Assembly (NCBI GenBank): GCA_026120185.1
Contig: JANUWF010001050.1
Location: 1,431,001 to 1,495,000 of the forward strand
Reading direction: 5' to 3'
From: Voacanga thouarsii
Taxonomy: Eukaryota; Streptophyta; Magnoliopsida; Gentianales; Apocynaceae
DNA length: 64,000 nucleotides
Below are positions 38,960 through 50,433 of this stretch, in pieces (within the stretch, counting starts at the first letter, position 1; every line of letters starts with the position of its first letter). The position numbers and the translations under genes are program-made. The notes under the pieces were generated by a model. It searched no databases. It was not told the DNA's origin and saw only the letters and a list, made by a program, of their open reading frames with translations.

Positions 38960-40222
38960 AAATTCCTTTTCAAGAAAGAATCAATTTCGAGCAACAATTA
39001 CTCTATTTTCTTCTGGGAGATAAAATTGATATCCTTTAGTTTCTTTAGGATACCCCACAAATATGCATTTATCCGACTTAGGTGCAAGTTTATTAGATAA
39101 TAAACACTTTACATAAACTTCACAACCCAAAATCTTGAGAAATGACAAACTAGGTTGTCTCCCAATCCATATGTCATGTGGCATTTTCTGAACCGATTTA
39201 GATGGAACTCGATTTAGTATGAATGCAGCAGTCTCTAGGGCATAACCCCAAAAGGAGATTAGTAGATCAGTTTGACTCATTATTGATTGAACCATATCTA
39301 ATAAAGTCCTATTTCTCTGTTCAGATAAACCATTCCATTGAGGTGTTCCAGGTGGAGTTAATTGGGAGATAATTCCACAATTTTTAAGATGCTCGTCAAA
39401 CTCGTAACTTAAGTATTCACCACCTCAATCTGATCGAAGTGTTTTGATACTTTTTCCAAGTTGATTTTGTACTTCATTTTGAAATTCTTTAAATTTCTAG
39501 AATGATTTAAATTTGTGTTTCATCAGATATAAGTAGTCATATCTGCTAAAATCATCCGTAAATGTAATGAAGTACTGAAATCCTCCTCTAGCATGTGAAT
39601 TCATTGGTCCACATACATCAGTATGTATTAGGCCCAATAAATCAGTTGCCTTTTCATTTTGTCTCTTAAAAGGCGCTTTAGTCATTTTGTCTAATAAATA
39701 AGAATCACATGTTTCGTAAGATTCTAAATCAAATGAATTTAGAAGCCCACCATTATGAAGCCTTGTTATGCGTTTCTCATTTATATGGCCCAAACGACAA
39801 TGCCAGAAGCAAGTCTGATTTAAATCATTAGATTTCAATCTCTTAGTATTAATATTATAGATAGACTTGTTTGAAGATCCATGAAGATTGAGAATATAGA
39901 GCCCGTTTGATAATGAGGCATCTCCATAAAAAATACCATTTTTATTAATGGAGCAGATGTTATTCCTAATAACAAATTCAAAACCTTCTGAATCCAAACA
40001 AGAAACTGAAATAATATTCCTACTCATAGCAGGAACATAAAAATAATCATTCAGTTTCAAAACAAGCCCACTGGGTAAAATTAATTCAAAAGTTCCTACA
40101 GCTGCTGTAGCAACTTTTGCTCCATTCACTACTTGTAGGTCCACCTTGCCTTTTGCCAAGACTCTACTCCCTTTTAGACCCTGCACATTTACACAAATGT
40201 GAGATCCACAACCGGTATCCAA
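38960..40222 (-). pseudogene. Copia protease and integrase
   Basis: The protease motif is LDTGCGSHICVN near 40220, with a TAG directly upstream in place of the usual Trp codon. GAG-pre-integrase has CFWHCRLGHINEKRI (about 39800). The expected second zinc cysteine reads Tyr (TCDSYLLDKM), so the HHCC finger is damaged. The integrase core begins GLIHTDVCGP (about 39625) and continues after a break near 39497. The C-terminal half includes FWGYALETAAFILNRVPSKS and GCEVYVKCLLSNK (39295-38981). Confidence 0.88.
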
Positions 40223-40225
40223 TAC

Positions 40226-41113
40226 CTATGAATTAGAAGTAGATAAATTAATTTCTATAACATAAATACCTAAAGCAGTAGTCTCACTATCCTTCTTTTT
40301 CTTTGCTTCCAAATAGAGCTTGCAATTTCTTAACCAATGTCCTTGTTCTCCACAATGGTGACAAGCTCTCTCCTTTGGTGTCTTGGCCTTAGGTTTGGGC
40401 TTGAACTTGGACTTTGCCTTGTCCTTGCCCTTACTAGCCATGACTTGGCCCTTTTGGTTGTTCTTTTTCCCTTTTCCTTTTTGAACCATTAGAACACTAG
40501 GAGTATTCTTCTTAATGTTCAGTTCAGCTTTTTTTAGCATCCCATGCAATTCAGTAATGGATTTCTCCATGTTATGCATGTTAAAATTCATGACAAACTG
40601 GTCATACTCAGGAGTTAAAGAGCCCAAGATCAAATCTGTGACCATGTCATGATTAACAGGAGCACCAAGCTTATCAAGATGATCAAGATAGCCCTTCATT
40701 TTAAGGATATGAGCACTTACCGAGGTATCAGAAATCATCTTACAGGCATTTAACGCCTTGTGAGTTTCAAATCTCTCTTGTCGTGCTTGCTCTTGGAACA
40801 TTTCCTTGAGATGCACAATCATGTCATATGCCTCTGCTTCTTCAAACTATTTTTGAAGTTCAGAGTTCATAGTTGCTAGCATGAGGTAAATAACATCGTT
40901 GGAGTCATCTTTGTGCTTACTATAAGCATCTTTTTTAGCTTTTGAGGCGTTATTTGCTGGAACGGGGGGAATAGGATTTTCAAGAACATAGAGCTTTTTT
41001 TCTTACTTAAGAACGATTCTTAAGTTTTGTGCCCAATCAAGAAAGTTAGTCCCACTAAGCTTGTCTTTCTCGAGCACAGATCGCAATGAGTTATTCCAAC
41101 TGTTCGTTGCCAT
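40226..41113 (-). pseudogene. Copia gag
   Basis: The nucleocapsid polyprotein starts with an ATG at 41113 and includes LSGTNFLDWAQNLRI, usual for copia gag N-termini. A UBN2-type middle follows, then a Lys-rich segment and a CX2CX4HX4C zinc knuckle (CHHCGEQGHWLRNC, about 40365). Two in-frame stops (about 41003 and 40848) and one just before the protease prevent a full product; downstream of 40822 the frame is open for 198 codons. Confidence 0.9.
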
Positions 41114-42558
41114 TATCTACATACAAAATATGCAAAGTAATTAATTTTGAGGCTTTCATGAAAACTCCCACTAAAAGCATTTAAACTTTTGAAACTTCAA
41201 CATTTTGATGTTTCGTAGTGGGTAAAAAAAAAACATAAATATTTTATTTTAATCATAAGTAAGCTTTGGCTTTAATCTTATAATTAAATAAAACTCAAAA
41301 TTTAAATGAGATCGACATCAAATGTCCCGGCTAAAAATATCTCATATAATGCCCTAGGCCCAAAACTATTTTGATCGCCCAGTTAAGTCAAACCATATCA
41401 AACATATGGAAAACCATTTTCCATCTTATCTCACTTAGATAATCAAAAGCATCCTACTTTGGCAGGAATGACTATATGATGATCCAAGTAATAACAAGTG
41501 TTTGATTTTGGAAGGCATTAACACTTAAATTTTTTTTTAAAAATTTTGATTGTAGTAAGCATGAAATAAAAATATCAAATATGTATGCAAGACATGTGAC
41601 ATAGCATGGCCCATAACCTATGTTGATCATCACGAGTAAAGTAAAGATCAAGGTGGTCAATCTAAGTATATGAACTCTTTAAGCATTCTCTAATGCCTTG
41701 AGCATACTCCTCCTTGGTTGTAAATGTAGGCCGCCGTCTTCTTTTACATTGGATAGGAAAATTAAAATAATTCCTATTCCAGAAAAGCAGTACAATTTTA
41801 CAACAATGAAAAACGACACGCAGGCCGTATTTAAAAATTACAACTTAAAATAACCAGACTATAACTTGCCAATCACATTGGGGTAAAACGGGCTATGCTA
41901 TGCACTATTCAAAATAATCCACAACTACAATCATAAACACAAATGAATAACACACAACGAACAGATAGTCAGGGTTCCAAGGGGCAATGCCCCTAGCAGG
42001 GTCCAAGGGGCAGCGTCCCTGGCAGAGGTCCCGCTGGCCAATCAGTGGGCAGGGGTCAAGGGGGCAGCGCCCCTTGCGGGGGTCTCCGTGGGCAACGCCC
42101 CCGGAGGGAAAAATGATTTTTCCTTCTCTCATTGAATGAGATTTCGCCTTCTAATTTTCGAATATTAATCAAATTAGCGTTCGAACCCCTTAATAACCAT
42201 CGTCGTGAAATTTTCATATTACAAACAATCTGTGTTCCCTTTTAATCATATTCGTACAGATAACATATTATCATGGCCGATTAATACAAACAGTTAGCAA
42301 ATATAGAACCACGGATAGCATGCCTACAATACCATATCTTATTAAAACAGACCAATTTACAGACAATCTGCAAATAATCTGGCCTGATCAGACAACTAAG
42401 ACGCACAGATTAAACCTAATTTAGGCAGTCTGCATGCTAAGAATTTTAAAATCATAATCCTGTGAACATACTGATATACACCGTTTAAATATATATATCA
42501 CACATATATTCAACAATACGATTAACATAGACGAATCAACCTAATCGTTTAGCAAGTT
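41114..42558 (-). other. Copia 5' leader with GC-rich minisatellite
   Basis: Untranslated leader between primer site and gag. Most is A/T-rich. At about 41970-42110 a GC-rich tandem array (roughly 28-35 bp units containing CAAGGGGCAGCG and CCCTTGCGGGGGTC) occurs about four times and is the only GC-rich part of the element. Confidence 0.7.
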
Positions 42559-42570
42559 GCTCTGATACCA
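42559..42570 (-). other. Copia primer binding site (initiator tRNA-Met)
   Basis: TGGTATCAGAGC on the minus strand, one base from the 5' LTR; complementary to the 3' end of plant initiator methionine tRNA, the usual primer for plant copia elements. Confidence 0.9.
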
Positions 42571-42571
42571 C

Positions 42572-44089
42572 TGTTGAAATTCGTGGACTCCTAAACGCGA
42601 AAAATATCCACGAATCCCTTCCGATGATCCAAGTAAACGATTAACAAGACTTTTGGTTTACAGGATTACCTTTGTTCTGAGTAATCAAGATCCTTCGATT
42701 CTGACTGTGCTGTCGTATGTGTAACCTGAACGATCACCAGACGTTGCAGTGTGTGAATGTCCTCTACATGTATACATGGCGAAATGACTCGTTACCCCAA
42801 GAGTGCTAGCGCCTAGGGTTTGAGAGGTTTTTTTTCTCTGGTGAATAGAGGTACGGAATTTTTAACAGAATAGAACAGTTGAGAAGACAGTTAGGGTTTT
42901 CTTAAAAACCCCTGAATCTCTTAGAGTCCAAATCTGATAATATCTTATCATATTTTAATTTAAATTCAAATTAAATTAAAACCTGATATGATAAGATTCT
43001 GCCATTATCTCGGTAATTTAACTAATTAATTTATTGAGTCAGATTCTTATAATTTGGACATCACCCAGATACATCGAATATGGATATATTTCCAGATTCA
43101 TTGTATTTGGTAAATTTTCTAAGTTCGATTAACTTAGATATATTTCCAGATTTATCGAATCTGGTTACTAGAAAAACAACCTAACTAGTTCACTTATTGT
43201 GTGACCCTATAAGTTCATTTAACACTGGCAGTGTGTCTAAATCATATTTAAATGGCCCACAAGTTATAAGCGGTTTCTAGCAAAATATTATAACTATCCA
43301 GGTTAAATGAAGATCAGTGATCTCTTTGAACTAAACCACAATTTTATATTTAGTCCTTTTGTCACACGATATCCAAATTAAGCATAAGGCACGGAGCACA
43401 TCATCATTAGTAAGCTTAATCAATTATTTCTTGATTTCATAGTAGACTATTCAAACAAATGATATCAATATCTTATATTGATATATTTGAGCACGGCTAT
43501 GCATTTTAACAGTCTAACTTATCAAGGAGCCCATGGATATCTCTCCCATAATTAAGAGGGATAAATTCCTTCACTATCAATCATATTCCTTTCCTTGATT
43601 TATTCTACATCCAACAGTAGTCTAATTTATTATCTGGTTAAAGACAACTTTAGACAACGTCAAAATATAGAACTTATCAAGTAGGAAACCAAGATGAATT
43701 TAGGTTGAAGGACTTTTAATATCATTATGGCTAGAAAGTACTTATGATATGTTCCATAAAGTACTCTCACAGTGGGTCATGTCCAACACAATGTTCTCTA
43801 ACATTTATTTATGTTTTGACTTGATCTCACAAATATCCATGACCAGTAAAACATAGCCATCTAGTCACAAACATACCAATCTTCATTTATTATTGTTCCA
43901 ATAATAATAATCGATTAGGGACTGTTTTAGAATAGTCATTGTATTTATTGTTGGGTTTTACTATCAAGTCACATACTTGATGACCACAAAACAGAATGCA
44001 CTATTCATGGAAAGGAAAACCTCGTGTTATTATATAAAATATAACGACAATAGTATAAGTACAAATTGATTCTAGGGTATACCCCAACA
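42572..44089 (-). repeat. Copia 5' LTR (right on this strand)
   Basis: TGTTGAAATTCG...ACCCCAACA, 1518 bp, homologous to 35618-37136 with scattered differences. It would contain the promoter for the minus-strand transcript. Confidence 0.93.
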
Positions 44090-44099
44090 TGGCATCATG

Positions 44100-47000
44100 C
44101 AGTCTCTCCTATATGACAATATACAGTTTTGAGGACACTCTAACTATAGGTTTTCTTTTGAATATGAAATGGATATACCTGCGCTATGGTGAGGGCTAGT
44201 TCACTTGCTTGCTTCCCTACAATCTTCTCACCATCTCTATTAAACAAAATAAATCGCCCTTGGGTTGTGTGGTCACCAACAATAGCCTCCACTCAATACC
44301 TGCAGTAAAAAGATATTAGGCATTTATTTTTTTCGATTTTTGTTATCTTCGGTTCATGAATTTGGATTTTAGTAGCTATTTGTAATGACCTCGTGTCTGG
44401 GTAATCTTCTGTCCTAATGCACGATTCACATGCCAGTTTGTTTCCATAAGCTTTTAGCTTTTTTCTGCATCTTGTGCAAGAATTGTACCTCCATCCATTG
44501 TATGTGTCAATGTCCAACACGGTAATGCTGCAGTAATATGATTTCTCCAGACTCATCAGGTCAAAGGCAGCAGTGTTATTTTTTTTATATGTGTGCTTCA
44601 GTGTTTTTTGTTGTACAATATATTAGTAGAAACAAATGGAACAAATTCTCAAACAAACTGAAACAATACCATTTTGTCTTCGTCACTGATCAGTGCATGC
44701 AACTCGGCTAAAGTTCTCTTGTTTTCTTCAAGTACTTTTGCAGTTAACACAGGGTTTCCTATTGACAACTCTATTGTGATTTCACCTTTATGCTCCTTCT
44801 CACAGCTGTTTTATATTTTTTTGAGAACACAGATTAGGATCCAGTTAATTTAAATTCATTTCTGCATTTTTCGATTTTGCACAGTTTTGCAAATTGTTTG
44901 ATCACCTCTGTTTGATGCTTTCAACTTCTGCAATGTCCAGATCAACATAGATATTTGTTGCACTGCTACTGGATATTGATGGTTGGCCTTGGTCATTTTT
45001 CATTATCATTGAGGTCAAAACAACAACCTGCACTATTTAGCAGGAAAGTACATTTGTGTGCTGGATCACATTTGCGTTGCTTCCCCAAAGTGTCACACGC
45101 ATCTCCTGTCTGCTACATTTTGAAATGGCTTCAATCAGACTTATATATCTGTGTGTGTATGTGTATTTACAATATCATGGCAGATTCTTACTTCTCATTC
45201 TTGATTGTGACAAACTATAAATCTACTTGGTTTCCCATTCAGGACCTTTGTTGGATCGTGACACACCTGTTATTATTCCAATAGCATCTGCCATAGAGTT
45301 CACACAACAAACATGTATATCAATTCACACAGGTTCTCTTGGCTTCTAAATGTAAAGAAAACAAATCTATACCAAGTGAACAAATGTATCTGCTATAGTA
45401 TAGCCCGGCCTTTTGCTTCTTCTTATCTAAAGCATTCCAACTGGGTAAGGTTACCTTGGCAGTCCAATAGCTTTTAAGGTAAGGTAGAAACAAAGGCTTG
45501 CAACTTAGAGGCTGAAGGTACATCTCAAACTACAACCCAAGATACGGGGTCAGGGGCTTCCAAGTTTACCAAAAAACCAAGAGAGGAAATAGAACATGAG
45601 CAAGTCAAGCTAGGGTAATGCAGTGGCCCATGAAATAAGTGCAGGTCTATCATCCAAGTAAATACTGAGAAAAAGGAAGGAAGAAAATTGTCTACAATTT
45701 TACTCTTATTTATTTATATGTTTGACAAATCACTACAATTTTACTTGTGGACAACTATCCATAATCATACACATTCACCTTCATTAGCTGTCAAGCTACA
45801 GAAAAGTCTAGGACAATTCAAAGTTGCATGCAGCCCCCTGTGCGTCATATTTCCAACAGGTATGGGTGTTATAGAAACAATTCAGTACAAATAATTTTTG
45901 GCTCAAAACTTTAAAGAATTCAAATTCAAGAACTCAAACAATCATTAAAAGTACTATACTCCGTTAACTTCAAACACGGTCCACATATATCTTAAGAAAG
46001 CTACAGGAAAAAATTGAATTCTGAAATGAGAGTACCTAATAACAATGCAGGCAGAGAACAAAATTAAAAGGCAGGTAAATGTGTTGAAAGAAGACAGTTA
46101 AAGATAAAGAGAGCCTAACAAAAGAATATGCCATTCATCAATTACCAACTAAGAGTGTGATACCTCCATCATGAGCTTTAATATATGCATACTGCACAAA
46201 TTCAAATTCTATGCAGTATAAACAATTGCTGCCTTAAAACTTTAAAGGATTCAAATTTAAGAACTTAAACAATGATTAAAGGTACTATGCTCAGTTAACT
46301 TCAAAAATAGTCCACAGATATCTTAAGAAAGGTATAGGAAAAACTTGAATTCTAGAATGAAAGTACGTAATAACAATGTAGGCAGAGAACATAATTAAAA
46401 GGCAGGTAAATGTGCCGAAAAAAGAAAGTTAAAGAGAAAGACAGGGGGGAGGGAGGACGGGGGGGGGGAGATATCTGCAGTAATCACATAAGCTTACAAT
46501 GTAAAAATATATAGGTAGGTGGCTTCGTATATCTTTATCCTTGCATAACCAAGATAAAGAAAGCCTCACAGAAGATTATGACATTCATCAATTACCAACT
46601 AAGAGTGTGATATCTCCAGCATGAGCTTCAATATATTCATATTGCACAAAACGAAATTTGTGCCTTGGTATTTGCGGTATTTCATCCTTTAATTCCTCTA
46701 TGTATGTGCTTCTATCAATGAGAATCTGTAAATTCTCATCCAGTACTTTATAGTTTGGCCTAGGTGGTTGGAGGGTGAAGTTTTTCATGATGTAAAAATT
46801 TCCTTCTTGAATAATATTTTGGAAATCCAGAACAAATTTGCTTCTAATCGTACAGTGCTTCATATTGTCCTACATAACAAATAAAAGTAACCATCAAACA
46901 ACATGTACATCACAAATAACATTAAGGGTTGACAATTGCATATAGACAAATACAACAACATCATTTATTTTTTTTTTAAGCATTATATCAAAAGCACAAT

Positions 47001-47212
47001 AATAAATTATCTATCATCATATAATCTATCAGCCAAACTTAGACTTGCTTATACCTTTGCATCCAAGGCCACAAAATCAACACTCATAATCTCTCCTACT
47101 CTTTGAGCATTATAAGTATCCCATAATCGAATAATTGTAAATAAAACACATTTTTCTTGTTTTCCTTTTGGCAACTCATTGAAGTAGATGAATTGGAATC
47201 TGTCTTTTGACA
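44100..47212 (-). pseudogene. 5' exons of an RPA1-like (Helitron-associated) gene
   Basis: A single-strand DNA binding protein related to the large subunit of replication protein A, commonly carried by plant Helitrons. The start ATG (47212) gives a first exon with FIYFNELPKG and TIIRLWD, ending at a GT donor (about 47054). Exon 2 (about 46872-46587) is DUF223-like. A second OB-fold appears as RVTLWGSN (about 45110) and SISSSSATNIYVDLDIAEVE (about 44980-44920). Exon-like sequence with GEITIELSIGNPVLTAKV follows near 44790. The C-terminal zinc-binding domain shows NGWRYNSCTRCRKK and CESC (about 44500-44420), with GRFILFNRDGEKIVGKQASE at about 44265. A stop or frameshift near 45045 indicates decay. 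The 3' exons are at 34433-35612, beyond the copia insertion. Confidence 0.8.
45885..46660. repeat. Tandem duplication within the RPA1-like gene
   Basis: About 45885-46205 and 46213-46665 share long matching runs (for example GAACTCAAACAAT/GAACTTAAACAAT, AACAATGCAGGCAGAGAACA, TTCATCAATTACCAACTAAG). The repeated unit includes the 3' end of exon 2, giving a second, partial copy of that exon end at 46140-46203, plus intron sequence. The right copy has an extra purine-rich patch (46440-46475). Confidence 0.75.
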
Positions 47213-47911
47213 TTTTTCACAACCGAGGATGCAGAAAAGTATAATCAACCAAAGACAGTAAAATTCCCCTCTGTTATTATGTTTTTGGCTTATGAATACC
47301 TAATGGTGTATTATATAATAAACAAATCAATATAGGGTACTGATATAGGCTATTGATTGCACCAACAGTAATAAAGATATGAACACTTACCCAATGATGA
47401 ACTTTGAATGTGGTCACAAAGCCAAAATGAACTCAGTTAATGATCAAGGATTGAAGAGCATTAAAAGCAGATCAACATACGATCGATTGAATGACAGAAG
47501 ATAAGAACACACAAAATTGTGGAAGTCATAAGTCGGCATAGATCTGGGATTTTCAACTACTAAGTTTTGTGTCATTGCAAATTCTTCGAATGATGAAAGA
47601 CAAACAATGATAAGATACAAAAAACGAAGGGGCAATGCAAAATTTGAGAAGATTAATGATTGCGTTTGCAAAAGCACTCCACTCACAGAGAAAGTATGCG
47701 AGTAAAGAATTGAGAAGCCAGAGGTAGCCGGTGGTGTCAAAGGCACTATATCTAAGAAAAACAAGAAGAAGCTAAAAAGAAAAGCAAGAAGAAGCTGAAC
47801 GAAGCCGAGTAGAAAAATGGTGAAAGAAAGCAAAATCAACTCAGCCATTATTCTACCACGTGTCAAGCTCTCACACATAACACATGTCAACACTATAGCT
47901 CTCACAATTGG

Positions 47912-47953
<42 letters not shown>

Positions 47954-49423
47954 AATTATTATTAAAATAATATTTTCTCCCTCATATTTTTTTTAAAAAG
48001 TCAAATTTAAAATTTAATTATAATACATTATTTATACTTTTAATAATTATCATTCTTTTATTATTTACATTTTTAATAATTATCATTTTTTTTTGTCTCT
48101 CTCTCTTTCTTTATTAATTTACCACTCACAATTTAAAATTTATTTCCCTTAATTCTTTATTAAAGAAGCCACTAACTACTACTAAGCACCCGTAAATATA
48201 TTAGTAAGTCATTTTTTTTCTTTTATTCATTTATTATTTTTGTCCTTTCTTAATATTAATTTTTAAATAAAAATGTAAATTCTACTCGAACTTTTATTAG
48301 TTTTGAGTTTTATTCTCTTTATTTAAAAAATTAATCTTTACATTTGAACTATGAAAATAATCTAATTTTGGCCTCTGACTATTAAGTGATGATAATAACA
48401 TCATATGTGACATTTACACAACATATTTTAAGAATAATGTTAAATCACTGAAAGATTTTTTTTTTTTTCCGTTCGTGTCCCCCTTCTTTCTCCTCTTTTT
48501 CTTTCCTTTCTAGTTTCCTTTTTCATTCTTCTTCTTCCCAAACGAGTTCTTTTCCAGATTTTTCCTTCAATCGTTTGTTAGTGTTTGTGGAGGTCTCAAA
48601 CCATGGACTTCATAACACTTATATCTTGCCAAAGAGATTAGTCACCAAAAGACATATTATGAAAGAGATTATAGCTTTATTATTCACCGCCATGTTTCTC
48701 AAGGAAAAGGGGACTTCCGATGCTTTTTTTTTTTCAAATGAAAAAGAAAAGAGAATTAAGATTGTTATTTAATTTTTTTGTATTCTTTTTTAGTTATTTG
48801 TAGGAGGATGAATACCTTTTTAATGAATATCCTCCTATTTATTAATTCATTTCTAATCTGTAATAAAAATTATTAAGGATCAATTAAGAAATAAGATGGA
48901 AAATTATTTTGTCTTAAATTCTTTAATCATTTATATTAAAAAAGATAATGGTATGTGCTTTGATTCTGGTTCAATTATAAATAATTTTAATTGTGTAAAG
49001 AAGGGGAAGAACACAATTTGTAATGCCTATTAAAGTGTAGGTTTTTTTCTATATTTTTTAATTTTATTTTTAGGAATATCATTTTGAAGAATGAAGTTAC
49101 AAATCAAATATTCTTTATATATAAAAATTATTTATTTACATATTTATTAATTTAATATTAGAGTTAAAAATTCTCATCTTTTAAAATAAAATTCTAATTT
49201 TCTAATTAAGGTATGGATGTAAGTGGATAACAATTTATTTGAATCGAGTTTGTGGGAAATTAATACAAAATTATTAAATATGTGAGGTTATATAAGATCT
49301 AAAATAAGAAAAAAATATAATATAATATATTATGAATATATATAATTTGTAAAAAAATAAAAATTCATAAATTTCCCAGTCCACACTTGTTAACAGCTTA
49401 ATACTCTCAAACAATTTTCTTGT
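47213..49423. other. AT-rich stretch between RPA-like gene and second copia element
   Basis: Sequence upstream of the RPA-like start, containing a (TA)n run (about 47917-47950). The minus-strand open frame at 47905-47444 is Leu/Phe-rich and not recognised; it overlaps the presumed promoter and is probably not a gene. 47950-49420 is very A/T-rich with a TTTTCTTTCC-type pyrimidine run near 48480-48540. No Helitron 5' end was identified with confidence. Confidence 0.5.
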
Positions 49424-49790
49424 TGTTATGAATTATTGGAATCTCAATTAATTAGTGGAGGCTCCACTAATTATGGATTTATGTGAATTATTAGAAGATT
49501 TTTATGGATGTCCACCATTTAGTGGAGACGCCATTAATTGAGATTAGTTGAAGATGATGTATGCCATGATGTATTCCACTAATTAGAGCTCTATAAATAG
49601 AGCTATTCTCTAAACTTGTAATACACCATCATTTTGTGAAAGAAAGATTAGTGAAAGAAAGATTAGAGAAAGAATTGTGAGAGAAAGAAAGAGAGAAGTT
49701 TGAAGAGAAATTCTTGTGCAAAGAATAGTTAGAATTTTCTTAGTGTGTAGTGTGTAGATTTTATTCTAACACTACCCTAATTTTATAACA
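49424..49790 (+). repeat. 5' LTR of the RWP-RK-carrying copia element
   Basis: 367 bp, nearly identical to 53800-54166. It contains a TATA box and purine-rich repeats (GAAAGAAAGATTAG twice) near the 3' end. Confidence 0.92.
49591..49599 (+). promoter_or_regulatory. LTR TATA box
   Basis: CTATAAATA inside a small palindrome (GAGCTCTATAAATAGAGCT); the same sequence is in the 3' LTR at 53967-53975. It probably positions the element transcript start. Confidence 0.7.
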
Positions 49791-50415
49791 CGTTATCAGC
49801 ACGAGTCTATGCCGTTATTAAAGCCAGAAGACAGGTACGCATTTATTGATCTCGCTAAATTCGAATTTGTAGCCCTTGATATTTCTGGAAAAAAAAAATT
49901 ATATGTCATACAGAAATGTATCTAAATGCTAAAAAAAAAGGAGATCCATATGTCATGTGGATAAAAAGAAAGATTTGATGAATGGTTGCACCTGAAGTTG
50001 CAAGATTGTAAAACCGTGAACTCCGTGATGTATAAAACTACATCTTAGTTAAAAATTTTGCGGAGAAAAAGTTACTGATGAAGTTATATTGGAGAAGTCA
50101 TTCTCCACTTTTCATACCTCAATTATTGTCCTGCAGTAACAATATCGAGAAAAAGGGTATCCAAAATTAACAGCTTTAACATGAGTTATTATTGAGAAAT
50201 CATGAAGCCAGACGAACTGGCTCAACAACACTCCCAGAAGTGAATGCTGTTGGCTCCAGCAGAAGCCATCGTTATAGTCGTAGTTGTGGCAGTGGCCGTG
50301 GTTATGGTCATGGACACACTCGATATTTCCCTTATCACAGAGAAATACTGGCCACCTGAAGTGGAACAGAAAAGATAATAAGGGAAAAAGATATTTCCAG
50401 TAATAATAAGCATCA
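49791..50415 (+). pseudogene. Copia gag remnant
   Basis: Begins with the primer-site-like CGTTATCAGCACG. Gag pieces are recognisable in shifted frames: DLAKFEFVALDISGK (about 49845), DEVILEKSFSTFH (about 50073) and an Arg/Gly/His-rich segment with SGRGYGHGHTRY (about 50285). A large internal part and the zinc knuckle are missing. It ends where the antisense RWP-RK gene begins. Confidence 0.75.
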
Positions 50416-50433
50416 CATCTTTTATTCATATCA

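Larger units (their letters stand above)
35618..44089 (-). mobile_element. Full-length Ty1/copia retrotransposon, 8.47 kb
   Basis: Two LTRs of about 1.52 kb in the same orientation bound a 5.4-kb interior read on the minus strand: primer site, leader, gag, protease, integrase, reverse transcriptase, RNase H, polypurine tract. The order protease-integrase-RT-RNase H defines Ty1/copia. A perfect 5-bp duplication (TGGCA) flanks it. The gag-pol frame has several stops and some frameshifts, so this copy cannot make its own proteins. The LTRs differ at scattered positions, so the insertion is not brand new. It sits in an intron of the RPA1-like gene. The solo LTR at 29533 belongs to the same family. 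Confidence 0.95.

Noticed and set aside
47444..47905. 153-codon minus-strand frame with hydrophobic N-terminal half
   Set aside because: It lies in the presumed 5' flank of the RPA-like gene, has no recognisable domain, and the hydrophobicity follows from T-rich sequence.
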